A DNA stretch of 64,000 nucleotides from the NCBI GenBank assembly GCA_947034885.2, contig OX344755.2, positions 25,551,052-25,615,051 on the forward strand. The letters are read 5' to 3'. Within the stretch, counting starts at the first letter, position 1. Each line of letters begins with the position of its first letter. The translations under genes were made by a program, and so were the position numbers. Positions 47,438 to 60,019 of the stretch are shown piece by piece. The notes under the pieces were generated by a model, which saw nothing but the letters and a program-made list of their open reading frames with translations, searched no databases and was not told the DNA's origin. The stretch comes from Thuidium tamariscinum (Eukaryota > Streptophyta > Bryopsida > Hypnales > Thuidiaceae).

Positions 47438-48259
47438 TTTTCAATATCAATGCTTTGAATAGGAACTCTTGAATGATGCTTATATTGCTTTAGCATCAAT
47501 TTAGTGAAATTGGTAGAAATGCATAACTTTGATACTTTAAGGATGTAGTTTACTAAATCATACTCCCTCTAATTTGGAATAAATTTGTGGTTTCTAGGAA
47601 ATGGCTATATTAATGCATGAGCTACTCTTTTTTTTAATAGGATTGCATAGTTATTATAAATCTTCTAAGTGTGAAAGAATGGAAGTCAACAATGAAGTAT
47701 GGAATGTAGATAGAATATTGAAAATGAGTAGTGAAAGTGACAATTTTTTTCCTTATGGGAATTGCTTTAGTGGTATCAACTTTGATCATTCTCCAAACAA
47801 CATTGGTAAAGTGACATTTATTGATGTTCTTTGTATTTGACCCTAACAATGTCCTATAATTCAACTCTAGGAAATTCTCAACAAAAGATTTGTTAGTAGC
47901 AATTTTTCAAGCAATTTTTTTATAATTGTAAGTTCAATTCTTCACCTTCGGTTGGTTAGAGGTTGAATTTTGATGCCCTTTGCAAGGATCAAATTGCTAT
48001 ATAGTCTTTTAAGCATTGTATCAACAAATGTTTTTACTTTAGGATGTTCGAACTAGCTTTAGTTGTTGTCCATAAAGTTGTAAAGAATCAATTTCAAATT
48101 TAATTTAAAACATGTATATTGAAAATCCTAAATTTATTTCAAAGCAAAAAGAATACATTTTTATCATAGTTCCTATCTTGCTAGGTAGGTACGCAATGTC
48201 TTGTCCCTTGTCCTATATAGGTATAGACACTTGGATATGAATACTTGTCAAGTGCTTGA

Positions 48260-48400
<141 letters not shown>

Positions 48401-49090
48401 TTGTCATGGTGGATACAAATTTGTATGGAAACCAATATAATCACATGTCTTTTGAAGCTCTAAGACTTTTAAAGCTCAAATATATACATACAATACATAT
48501 ATACATACATACATACATGACTATTTTGATTTTCTTTTTCAATGAAGCCTTCCTAAGATACACGACATGGGTGCATTTTGATACTATACATTGAAATTAC
48601 TATGGACTATGTTGAGGTTTACATTTCATCTATAATGGAGGTTTACTAGGCATTGAGGTGCATCAATTTATTCTATTAGTAAGGGGTTACAATATTATTT
48701 CAATTAGCACTAATCTAAAATATTTGTTGTGTGACAATGGTAATTAGCATCATATGCAATAATAGTATGAATTAGTGTACAACATGTGAGTTTGGTTCTA
48801 AAGGTTCAAATTGTTACTATTGACACTAATTTATCACACTATTTTGAATTAGAGTAGGTTAAAATTTTACTCTATTGAACCAATATCCTTCAAAACAAAA
48901 TTTTGTTGTAATATTGAATTTCAACATGATGTTATTTTTTTCCCTCAGTATTAGAACAAATTTGTATAGCTTAAAGCTCTACATGTAAGTGTCTCTTTGT
49001 ACTAGTGCATCATGTTTTATATCTTGGTATAGCTTCTTATTTGTATCCAATGTTTCAAAATATCAAGATTTGGCTCATTCATCACTTCAA

Positions 49091-51025
49091 CCCCTAAAAT
49101 CCCATTGTCTACTTGGGGGACAAAATGGATATTAGGCACGTCCTTATGGTACCAATATTGATGAAGATTTTTTTTAAGCATTTGATGAAGATAGGAAGAC
49201 ACAATAGGTCTAATAAAATATAATTTTTAATTCAATTGGTGCCAAAGAAAAAAAGTTATAGCACAAAGTTTTTTTAGATCTGGCAAGTAGAGACTTCCTT
49301 ACAAAAAAAAATTTAAATACAAAGAAATTAGTTTTTTGTAGATTATAATTTTATACACCAAGGAAGCTTAGACCCATTCCATTTAGATTTGTTATGTGAA
49401 AGTTATGGACAATCTTATTTTTCAAGCAATTAAAGCATCTTCTTGAAAAAATAACTTACATGCGGGTGATCGCAAGAAACACTTGTACTATTTTCACTTA
49501 TATGTTTTGGGTGAGTAGTTTTTTAGCTATAACTTTTGTGTTTTAGTTCCAAATGACTCAAAATTTACAAGAAATTTACTCATAACTATTATATCTATTC
49601 TTTTTTTAAAAGATTTTTCGAAAAGATTTTATTATTTTTAATCAGCCTCTGATGTTTTGTCACACTTTCCAATTTAGGTGTTTTTAGTACTATTTTGAAC
49701 CCAAAAAAACGAATTTTGAGGTGAAATTTGGAAAAGATGTTTTTTAATATACTTGTAGCTATTGAAAAAATAATTTTTTTAAATAGTTAATTTTATGTGA
49801 TGTAGAAGTCCTCAAAGAGACCTTTGTATTGCTTTCTTTTTGAAATGTATGAAATATTATTATTATTATTATTATTTTCAAATCTCATTACCTAATAGTC
49901 TTCTCAAGTGGCCAATTTTAATTTTAATTCTATATTTTCTTAATTTAAACATTGAACTATCTATTTTCTTCACTGGAACTCTATATCAAAAATTCTAATG
50001 AAGAAAATACAACTTTGACATTTTTATTTGTAAAAAATAAGAAAAATAAAATGAATAAAATCTAAAAGTTATCCATCTGAGAAGACTTTTTGGTGATGAG
50101 ATATGAACAAAAAATCCACCAAAATAATGTTTTATATGTTTCAAAAAAGGTCTCTTTGAGCTTTTCCACACCACATGAAATTAACTATCTAAAAAAATTC
50201 CTTTGGTCAATAGCTACAAGTATATTATTAAAAAATCCTCTCCAAATTTCACCTCAAAATTCGTTTTTTTGGATTCAAAATAGTACTAGAAATCCCTAAA
50301 CTGGAAAGTGTCACAAATGAACAAAATTGACTTTTAAATATGAAATGAATTTTTAAATTTTTTGAAAAATAAGGTTATCAATTGCAATCAAGACATCTAG
50401 GAATAGTTTTTTTGTTTTTTTTGCATTGAGTTTATAATTCAAAAGTTAGAGCCTTGTTGAAGAGGGTAAAAAAAACCCGCTACAAATAGTTCAAGTGTTT
50501 CTTGCAATCACTTTTCAAAAAAGTTTATTTGACAAGATCAAGTATATTTGTTGGAACTATCTCAGTGTTCAGATTATTGTGTTTCAATCTCATCTTAGAG
50601 GTTATTAATGATATAGTTTATGGTTCAATCTTGGACCTAATTCAACTTTGTAATTTCTTAAAGAATAAAAATTGAGTGGTTTTTTTTTTTGAAATTCTTT
50701 CTTGGAACTTTAATTTGATTCTTCAACACAAAAAATAATTTAATTCAAAGTTTGTAGTCAAAAAATTTCCACAAATGGTAGTTGAAGTTGGAAGCTAGCA
50801 TTTGAAAAATGCTTTATTTTCCAACTTTGAATTCTAATATCTCTCACTCTACAGGGATAAACTTTGTGAAATTTTTACCACATGATCTTAAACAAGTGAA
50901 GTGCAAGATCTTATGGTTTGATTTTGAAAAAAAAATGTTTTTTTTGCTTTCTTGGGTGAGTGCAATAGAGATGGCAGTTTGGAATCATTTTTTACCAAAA
51001 AAAAATGACCTTCAGATTGTAGGGG
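49091..51025 (+). mobile_element. Family C element with CCCC..GGGG ends, interrupted by a foldback
   Basis: The left tip CCCCTAAAATCC follows TCAA; the right tip GATTGTAGGGG at 51,025 precedes TTAA. Removing the 1,046 bp foldback at 49,466-50,511 leaves 889 bp, in line with other TTAA-family elements. Body blocks TTCCATTTAGATTTG and TTCAATCTCATCTTAGAGG are family C markers. Confidence 0.55.
49466..50511. mobile_element. Foldback element: about 1,046 bp imperfect palindrome
   Basis: The left end GTGATCGCAAGAAACACTTG is answered by CAAGTGTTTCTTGCAATCAC at the right. Further inside, TTTTGAACCCAAAAAAACGA is answered by CGTTTTTTTGGATTCAAAA, and AGTCTTCTCAAGTGG by CCATCTGAGAAGACT, so the arms continue to a centre near 49,990. 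The loop side has an (ATT)n run (49,856-49,875). No coding capacity. Confidence 0.7.
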
Positions 51026-51029
51026 TTAA

Positions 51030-52170
51030 AGTAAAGCCATTTAGTTTGAAATAATACTTTTGCTTTAACCTGCCGGTAATAGATAAAGGATAACAAAACT
51101 GGACAGAATTATAACTTTGGTTCCAGTGCTTGGACACACTGAAACTGTAAGTTAACTTCAATTCGTTTTTGCAAATTTTTTCAGACGCCACAAGATGGTT
51201 GCAATGATGACGTGGCACTCAACCACTACCAGAATTTCCTGCCAGTGAACTGGTGTGACTTGCTTCCTTTACTGTGCTTTGGATGATAAGTTAAGTTACT
51301 ACTGTCTGTGAGAGCATGCACGCCAAAGGGCTGAAAAATGATAATGTAGCGTGTTTGCCTTGTGAAATTGTCCCATGCTAGGCACTCCAAACAAAAAATA
51401 TAATCAGCAAACACTTCAAAGTAACAATGGCACTGAACTTTTGTGTTTGTTCCTTGTGGCTCACTATATCTTGATTTTCACAATTCTAGCACACTCTTAG
51501 GGAATGTTCAGCCCTTTGGAGCTCGGAGGCCCAACACTTGGCCTAACATCTTTCACCTGACTTCATAAAAGTAATTCTTTAGCTTGAGAGACGTGTTTAG
51601 TGAGTGAATTAAGAGTGTAGGCATGGGGCATGAAGCACCTTCATTAGCCATCAGCCCATGTCAAACCCCATTTGGCGCCCCTACTTGAGGGGTCTGGCAT
51701 GGGGATGCTCTTAATTGGGCATTTCATTTTGCAAGACAGTAAATTGGTCCTACAAAGTAGGTCCAGAGGAGTAAAACGTGGCTCCAACGGGGTAAAACTC
51801 ATTTTACTAGGGGTTGATAGAGGTTTGGGGTTTATGTTTTTGTTGGGATTTTTGGTTGTGTTTAATCTTCTGTAAGTGAAATCGTTGTCTTTGATGTCAA
51901 ATATGATCTCAAAATTTGAAAAAAAAAATTTATGCAAAAAATAAAAAAATTCGGTGTTCACCTTTGAGGTAAATTCATGGACTTCGTGGAACCAATTTAA
52001 CATCTCGCCTTGGCTCTAGTCCTAAATCTGGTCTGGTCTGGTTTTTGGCACCCAGTCTCCAGCACCTACAAGTAGGCTGGGGTGAACTGATCCCCCTCAC
52101 TCAGCCACACCAAATTATTCCAATTGTGCTAGCAAGTAAGAATAAATGCCCCCTATTTTGTGCCTCAGTA
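51030..52170. other. No gene recognised; GC-richer, apparently low-copy DNA
   Basis: This stretch has higher GC and more complex sequence than its neighbours. The longest frame is a 119-aa ORF on the - strand (51,644-52,003, low in conserved features) and a 67-aa + strand ORF opposite it (51,672-51,875). Neither shows a domain I know. A family I-like tip (GGGTGAACTGATCCCCC) is near 52,081. Confidence 0.35.
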
Positions 52171-52173
52171 ATA

Positions 52174-52604
52174 TAAGGTAGACCAACCTATTACCACCCT
52201 GATTTGCAATCGGACTATCTTGGGGCCAATTGGAAGAGGGACACATATGTTTTAGAGGTATGTGTATGTTTCACAAATCAAATCCAGGTGGAATTATAAA
52301 GTTTTGATCACAATTGTAATTTTTGAAGTGTTTAGCCCTAAATTACAAAAGTGCCCACAACTAGGGTCATAACCACCCTAATATCAACCCGTAACCACCT
52401 TCTTATGTCCCTATAAGCATCTAGGTATTCACCAATCAGCTATTGCCACATTACCCTAAATGACATAAATGCATTGATTTTGTCAAATTTCTAATCAAAA
52501 TTGGCTCATTTATGGATAGATTTGGATGGTGGAATGGGTGGAAATGGGGCCAAAAATAGGGTGATGGAAATGGGTTGGAGACGGAATTAGGTTGGTCTAC
52601 CTTA
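52174..52604. mobile_element. Inverted-repeat element, family L (copy 1)
   Basis: The ends AAGGTAGACCAACCTA and TAGGTTGGTCTACCTT are inverted; about 430 bp. A relative of similar length is at 53,615-54,016. Confidence 0.55.
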
Positions 52605-53262
52605 CCTAAGATAAGAGGTCTTTAAATGGAGCAGGTGTTAAAATGGAGCACCTCCTTATATGTGCAAAATTTGGATGTGTTTCTTTTTTGTAGCCTTCAG
52701 TATTGTACAAATTGTGTACATTTTAGGAGGTACTTCATTTTAGAGTCCTATACCACTTTAACTTCAAAGTTTTATAACTAATTTCATAAAGCTCAAAAAA
52801 ATATAAAACGACATAGGATAAATGTCAATTCTACTTGTCTTTCAAGGAAAATTTACTGATGAATATTTTTAGAAGTTTTACCTCTCTAAAATTCAGTTGC
52901 AGCCCTTAGATGGTCGATTATAGGACCTCTTATCTTAAGGTAACAGGTCCTATAATGGACCATCTAAGGGCTGAAACAGAATTTCAGGGAAGTAAAACTT
53001 CTAGAAATATTCATCAGTAAATTTTCCTTGAAAGACAAGTAGAATTGACATTTAACCCAAGTCGTTTCATATTTTTCTAAGCTTTTTTGAATTAGTTATC
53101 AAATTTTGAAGTTGAAAGGACATAGAGCTCTAAAATGGTGCCCTAGCTAAAATGTACACTATAAGTCCACTACTGAAGACTATGAAAAAGCAACATGTAC
53201 AAGTACTATACATTTAAAATAGGGCACCGTTTTAGAACCTACTCCATTTAAGAGCCTTCTAC
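52605..53262. mobile_element. Head-to-head family F pair forming a palindrome of about 650 bp
   Basis: The arms meet near 52,935 (CAGCCCTTAGATGGTC on the left, GACCATCTAAGGGCTG on the right). They stay complementary out to GGTCTTTAAATGGAGCAGG on the left and CCTACTCCATTTAAGAGCC on the right. Each arm itself contains the smaller family F hairpin (TTAAAATGGAGCACC.. and ..GGCACCGTTTTAGAA). A transcript across it would fold into very long double-stranded RNA. Confidence 0.7.
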
Positions 53263-53614
53263 CTTAGTTTCCCACCCCTAGCTAATTTGGAGCACGTGTG
53301 CAAGACAAAAAAGCAATTGTCTTCTTCTCCGCATCCCAAACTTAGTTCCCTACATGAACTGATTCATATTTCATGTGTGCACTAAAATTGTGATGCATTA
53401 AATGACCATGCCTATAGTTTCATCACTAAAGAATAGACAAAGATTGCTTCTAGGGTATATTAGGGTGTACTTCATGTATTTTTTTAAGCTTCTACAATAA
53501 GCTCTGTCTTCAAGCAATGGGCTTGAAGACTTTTAAAGGTTAAGATCATGTTTGTGAGTAAAAATTATGATAATGGGCATGTAAAGTAAGTATTTATTTA
53601 GAAAAGAAGAAATG

Positions 53615-54016
53615 TAAGGTAGAACCACCTATAACCAATCGGCCCCCATAGCCAACTTAATGATGAATGTATTTCCAACGAAGGCTAGAATGGGTTTTTT
53701 TCTCATTTTTTAAGTTGGGACTAAAAGTTCATGGCACATGTTCCAAAGTAGTGTGCAAAAAATTAGAAAAGAGTGAGTAAAAATGTAGTTTTTTGTGTGA
53801 TTGAAATTAGAAGACTCCATAGATTGGCATTTGGTCAAGCACACTTTATGCCTTCCAAAATTCATAGTAATTTCAATTCATGTGATAAAATTACCAAAGT
53901 TTTTGCAATCCCATCATTTTTATCTTTACACCTTTGAAAATATTTATTTTACTTTGCACTACACTAGATCATGCCTAAAATACCTTAAATGATCGGTTAC
54001 GGGTGGTTCTACTTTA
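53615..54016. mobile_element. Inverted-repeat element, family L (copy 2)
   Basis: The left end TAAGGTAGAACCACCTATAA continues to CCAATC; the right end is GATCGGTTACGGGTGG followed by TTCTACTTTA. About 400 bp, non-coding. Confidence 0.55.
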
Positions 54017-54388
54017 GTAGAGGATGTTATATGCATCACCATAAACAGTTGTTGACTTTTCAATGCTAACATGACTCTATGCTATGGGCTACCCATCACG
54101 ACCACCAACACAAGTTGCAACTCATAACCTTCTTTCCTTTTAACTTGCTTCCTACACCTTTGGATCATGAAGATCAAAGGTTGTAATTGAAAAATGGACA
54201 ATTGGTTAATATGTCCGATAACCTACTTGCCGCTATTGCGGCTCGTCGATTATCTAATACATAAACATTTTTAACATATGTAGGAGTTATATTTGGAAGA
54301 AATATACAATTAGGCCAAGATTGCTTTAGGTTTGCAAGCCAAGTGTGTTTGAAATCAAATTTCAAAATATATATAGATATGTATGAGT

Positions 54389-55050
54389 GTTTAATCCCTA
54401 AATGCCCAAGGCCTATTTTGAGCTTCTTGGAATTTGCTCTAAAATGAATAAAATGCCATCATTTTGAAAGTTGTATTGATTTCTTAAAATTGTAACCGTA
54501 AAAATTCAAACTAGACATGATACAGATTGCATTTTAGAATATTGGGAAAAGAATATACAACAACATCACTTATAAAGTGAAAGATTATAATTTTTAACCA
54601 TGAAGGTGTTAAAATTGCAAAAGTGATGTAAAGTATTTCTATCCTCTTTTCACACGCCAAATCAGAGAAGTTGGTGACCAAAAATATATGAGGTTAAAGG
54701 GCCTAATATGCATAACTCCAATGAATTTATGGCTTCTCAAAATCTACTCTACAATTTTTATAAATGAATTTTGAATGTGATTTTTTCTTCAAGATCTAGT
54801 GTATTTGAGGCTCATTTTCAAGAGCTCTCAACACTATGGAAAGTCAAATTTACAATAGGTACCCTTGTACAAAATCTTGAATAGAAAAATCACTATCATT
54901 AATTTTCCAGATCAGGCTTCTGACACTAAAATTAGACTTCTAAAAGAACTTTCCAAAAGTATAAATTACTAAAAATAGTAACTTGGTTAGGTTTTATTTA
55001 ACTTCAAAGTTTTGCAAATACTAAATTCTGATGCCTTGGACATTTAGAAG
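54389..55050. mobile_element. Family K inverted-repeat element (copy 2)
   Basis: The left end CCCTAAATGCCCAAGGCC is answered by GCCTTGGACATTTAG near 55,045. It shares AGCTTCTTGG-side and AAATAGTAACTTGGTTAGG blocks (reversed) with 31,288-31,537. Confidence 0.45.
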
Positions 55051-55594
55051 TTACTCCGTATTGCTCTTTGGCTCAAAAATTAGAAAATATTTCCAAAATT
55101 GTCAAAAAATAATACCTTCTGAAAATAGGTATGCTAATCAAAATTTATCTAGTTTTTAGAATATACAATTGTAATATAATGGGGCTTGCATAGAAAAATT
55201 GAGCTCTAATAGTAATGTATATGTGAGATATAGCCAAGCAAAGAGTGACGCATTGTTATTTTAAGGGGGACTAAGTTTTTGACAATTTGTCTTGGTCAAG
55301 CTTTTTAACTCTATAATCCAAATTCTACTTTTGAAAAAGATATGAAGCATTGAAATTTAACTAGAGCTTGAAGTTCAAAAGTATGCAAGTTTTTCGGAGT
55401 AGAAAGTTTTTTATAGATGATTTTTAATGTAATTTTTTGGACAAAGGATAAAGGATTTTTCATTTATTTTAATTTTAGATTTTTGAATGCATTTCTAGTG
55501 GATGGTAGAAGAAATGATCTTATACAAGTATTATTGACCTCTTTTCATAAGAAGATGCTATACAAATAATTGACAATAGAAGCTCTTTAGTATA

Positions 55595-56190
55595 ATTTTG
55601 TCAACTTGTACAATGGGGTACCATTCAAAATGGCATTTTTGCATTTGGAAGGAAAGAAATTTCAAATTTGCCAACTTTGATAGCCTTCCAAGGGCTAAAA
55701 TATTGTTTTTTTACCATATGATTTTTCTTACAAGATCATCTCTAAGTTAATAGAATACATGCCAAATTTCAAAGATAAAGGGTTTACAAAAAGAAAGATA
55801 TTTGAAATCTACCAACATGTGTAGCAATGGAAAAAATTCATTGTTGCCAACTTTGCCAACCTCCCAAGGATTGAAAAAAAAAATTCTTCTGTCATGAAAT
55901 ATTTGTCATAGAATCATCTTTACGTAGATAATATTTTTTGCCAAATTTCACAGTCAAAAGATTCACATAAAAAAAGATATTGAAAATCTACCAACATGTA
56001 TTCTTGTAAGAATGGTTTTCTTAGAACTTGGTATAGTGTCATTTTGTGAGTCAAAGTTTGGCACAAATGTAAGAAATCATTCTTACAACTACACATGTTG
56101 GTAGATTTTGAATATTTTGTTTTGGGTGAACCTTTTAGATTTGAAATTTGGCACAAATGTCAATAATATAAAAATGATCTCAACTTGCTT
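55595..56190. repeat. Tandem array, about 180 bp units (family J, locus 2), with inverted unit
   Basis: Two direct units (GCCAACTTTGATAGCCTTCC.., ATCTACCAACATGTGTAG) are followed by a partial unit in opposite orientation (CTACACATGTTGGTAGAT-like near 56,090). Same family as 41,640-42,190. The 78-aa - strand ORF here is a repeat artefact. Confidence 0.6.
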
Positions 56191-56663
56191 GTGATCTAAA
56201 TTTTGAACATTTAAATTCTTTAAAAATGTAGTCCTACCAATAAAATGAAGTTTACTAAGTCTAATTTCAATTTGAAATTTTGTAAATTACCTATATTGAA
56301 TATTTTATTGCAATTGAGCCTCGGAGCTTACAACCACGGTGTATTAATTTTTTGATTATAGAATGACAAGGGATTTTATTTTATACTACAATGTTCTAAA
56401 CTAGAATATGTAACAATGAAAAAAAATTCCAAATGCTTTTCGAATCTTTTGTATTTTATATAAATTTAATTCAATCATTTATCAAAAATCCATAATAAAC
56501 TCAAATTATCATCATACTTTTTCAAAATATTAGGACAAGAAGAAGACATGTAATTTCATCTTTGAAATCAAAATAAAATTTCAGTCATATTTTGTACAAA
56601 TATATGGCTATCTAGAATATTGCAATTGTATATAGAGTCTCTAAACGTAGGTTTAGGAATTCA

Positions 56664-57886
56664 CCCCTAAAGGTTTTTGACTGTATTTTCACCCAAAATG
56701 TTTCAAAACTGCAATTTCTAATACATGTGCAAAATTTTAGAATTGTTTTTGATACATGTAACTGTAGGATCTTGTAGTAATGTGGTTTGAAAAGAAGTGG
56801 GAAAAATTTCAGAAATTTCCACTATGCAGATTGCAAGATATTACAATTTGAATTGATAAAAATACTTTTTTTATCCCTTCAGAAACTCAAGTAGTTGCAC
56901 TTCAAAAGGCCACATTTGTATGAATAAATGTTCAAAATGGCATATTGTAAGATTTCAGGGCTCCGGAAGATTGTGAGTTCCTACAGTCTATGAATGCAAA
57001 AACTATTGTGGGAACCCAAAAATGTAGAATTCCAATGTGGTCAAGACCATGCCACATCATTAAATTAAAAAAATTAAAAAAACAAACCTTATTATTCACA
57101 TTTTAGGCTCCAAAATTTATTTTATTTTATTTTATATTTTGGTAATTGGTAGCTAATAGTTCCTCAAACAGTTTTGGAAACAGACCCTAAAATGGCCCTT
57201 AGAAGCCCTCAAATCCCTCCTTATGTGGTTACTCTTTGAATACATTCTTAAAATGCAAGTTGGATATATACTCAAAAAATCCCAAATCCTTTGGAATTGT
57301 AGAACATATAGGAAAAAAATAGTTAGAAAGAAGTAAAAAATGATTCAAAATACTAAATTGTGAACAATTTATTTATGGAAATGAAAAATGCCAATCCAAA
57401 TGGTTGTATTATTGTAATAAACAATCTTCACCCAATATTTTAATTTTTTTTCAAAAATATTAAAAATTGTTTGAATTAAAGGTTTTCAAACTCTTTTTTG
57501 TAGAATAGACATTCTATAACTACCCACAAACTATCTCAAACTAAAACTCCTCATAATCTCTATCTCATTAATCAAAATGGAATGATTCAAAGCTTTCCAT
57601 ATAGATATAAATTTAATAGATAAATTTCAGTTTCTAATTTTTTCAAGAAGTGATTTTTAAAGAGTTTTTTGAGCTGTATGGTTGCCCAAAGATTAAAGAA
57701 AATCACATATCATACCATAAAATTTTAATTATGAAGTCAAAAGTTATGAAAATTGTTGGGCCTTAAAGCTATTCCTTGGACACATACTGTGTGAAAAATC
57801 CAAAGAAAAAGAAAAAGAAAACTCCATTCATAATGAGCTGCCAAAAATTGCTATATTGCCAAAAAATGTTGTTGTTCCTTTAGGGG
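56664..57886 (+). mobile_element. TTAA-family element interrupted by family B (copy A8)
   Basis: It starts CCCCTAAAGGTTTTTGACTG after TTCA and ends TCCTTTAGGGG before TTAA (57,887-57,890). Removing the family B element at 56,944-57,224 leaves 942 bp, equal to the intact copies A2 (943) and A3 (944). The orientation matches A3. Confidence 0.7.
56944..57224. mobile_element. Family B element nested in copy A8 (copy B5)
   Basis: The left end ATTGTAAGATTTCAGGGC and the right end GCCCTCAAATCCCTCCTTAT are diverged forms of the family B ends. It splits the A-family block between CACATTTGTATGAATAAATG and GGTTACTCTTTGAATACATT. Confidence 0.6.
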
Positions 57887-57899
57887 TTAATGTGAGAGA

Positions 57900-59200
57900 T
57901 TATAGACCGCAATAATTGACAATAGACAACTCCATTTTCACTCAAAGAATATACTTACTTATCCATCTAATTGTATCAATAGATTTGTTATTCACAAAAG
58001 GACGTAGAGGTGGGATGAACTCCCTAAATGCTTCTTCAATGCAACTTGCAATATATCAACTCACTTTTAAAGTTCAAAATTTGAATAATTTGACTATTGA
58101 TAAAAAGTCAAATATAGACAATTTCATTAATGATTCTTATGCTACATGAGCTTATTAGACTATTATCCTAAATTGCATTTGACAATATATCTTGAAAATT
58201 TAAACTACCTAATAAGATTTGACCTTGAAACATTAGGTTGTCACAAACAACCTTTAGATAATTTTTGTACTTGTATAGGGTGGATTTTCTCAATTTTTTC
58301 TTTAAGATTTTGGATGGACTTGCATGAATACATATGCAAAGGATGGTATTAGAAATTCCTTTTTAGTGATATTGTTGAGTTTTCTACATAGAAATGCTTC
58401 ATATTGTACTCATTATAGTGTATTTAGATAACATCTAGCTTCTTGTTCTTATTCCATTAGAGACTAAGGGATAATCTAGATCTCCAAATTTATTAAGATG
58501 AATTACTAAAATACAATTCAAAATAATAATTTAATGATGATCTTTAAACATGATTACAAAAAAGTAATCCATAGATCATGTTCATATGGTTTGATTTACT
58601 GCTACATGAATAAAAAAATTTCAATAAAATTTGATACAAATGATTGAAATTTCCATCTAAAATTTATTTAGATTGATTACATGTGATTTTCATAAGACTT
58701 TTTTTTCCTCTCTAAATTGAAAAAATTGTGAAGTTTTATGTACAGTGATTATTTAAGGTTTTAAATTTACATACTTACTCTTTTTATTTCTACAAATTAA
58801 TTTTTAGATTAGAAATATAACCTCTTAATGTAAACAATTTGTATTAACCTTTAAAATGATGGACTCGATAGCCATGGAAATTTTCCATTTTGATACCATG
58901 AGAATCATTAGTTTAAGAAAAATTCAAAAGCATTTATTGGAAGTCAAACTATTGGAAGAACCTTCCTTTCCAATGATGAATAGTTGCACTTCTACCCTAC
59001 ACAAAAGAAAGTTTCTTTGTCATCTATTAGACACTAAATGTTTGTATTGATGTTTATGGGTTGAAAAATACCCACAAAATGGTAACAAATTGGAACTCTT
59101 GATTTTCAAATTTATGGACTCATCCATTGAAGATTAACCTTGGGAGGATGCTACAAACCAATGGTATGTTGGATGACAAAATTCTTGCATGTAAGAGAGA
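57900..59200. other. No gene recognised
   Basis: Two adjacent + strand frames (57,916-58,149, 77 codons; 58,146-58,352, 68 codons, overlapping by 4 bases) and a third at 58,856-59,050 are open, but their composition matches the AT-rich background and no domain is visible. I do not call genes here. Confidence 0.4.
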
Positions 59201-59204
59201 AGCA

Positions 59205-59350
59205 ATTGTTCATCCTTGGAATATTGTGCAAAAAGGGGAGGTCATGAACAGTAGTTTGGTCTATAATGAATACTTTTGAATTTTTTTAAATAGATGGTTC
59301 ACACTTTTTCAAGAGGGGTGATTTGCACGGAGACCAGCCCGTTCTTACAT
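59205..59350 (+). repeat. Left copy of a direct repeat flanking the gene island
   Basis: CAATTGTTCATCCT, AAAAAGGGGAGGTCATGAA and TAGATGGTTCACA blocks recur in the same order at 62,929-63,075, with about 80-85% identity by eye. The function is unknown. Confidence 0.6.
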
Positions 59351-60019
59351 GGTTAACATGTCCGCCTGCACTGATGATTGTTGGTGGAGACCATCCTAAA
59401 TGTGTGACCAGATAATGAGGCATCACACGAAAGGTGCATACGCAGAACCCCACGCTTGTGAGATTCTCATAAGTTCAGATTTAATTGAAATCAACAAGCA
59501 ATATCAGTATCTTTGAAAAGCACCATTTGTAAGAACCACCCAAAGATTGCGACGGTTCGACACATTCTGGATCCACACATCGACATTAATCAAAAGAAAC
59601 GAGCATTTCTCAATTCAAAGAGCTTCCCCGTTTTCAAAATTCATAGCACACATACGGAGCATCTTAAAGTGCTTACCAACATCAAATGTGTGACAAATAC
59701 TGCAACCTGTTGCACGTAAAGCCCCCAACCCCCAAAGATTAGTGACATAAACAATATCAAACAACACCCTTCACTCAATAACTCTCCAGCTTCCTAACTG
59801 CAATACTGAGCCCTCCCCAACTAAGCGCACACAAAAGCACAATTTCTGATGTCCTGGAGTCAAAACGAGAAAAAACTCCAACAAGATTCTATACGGAATC
59901 GCTGCACTAGGAAGAAGCAGCTGGTCTCTTTGCTATTATACTAAGTTTATACACAAACAGGGTCCTCGTCCCAAGGATTTCTGGGACCTCAAATGGAAGA
60001 GGAAACAGAAGCATTGCCA

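Noticed and set aside
51644-52003. 119-aa ORF on the - strand
   Set aside because: No domain, no splice or neighbour support, and an equally open 67-aa frame lies opposite; length is within chance for this composition.
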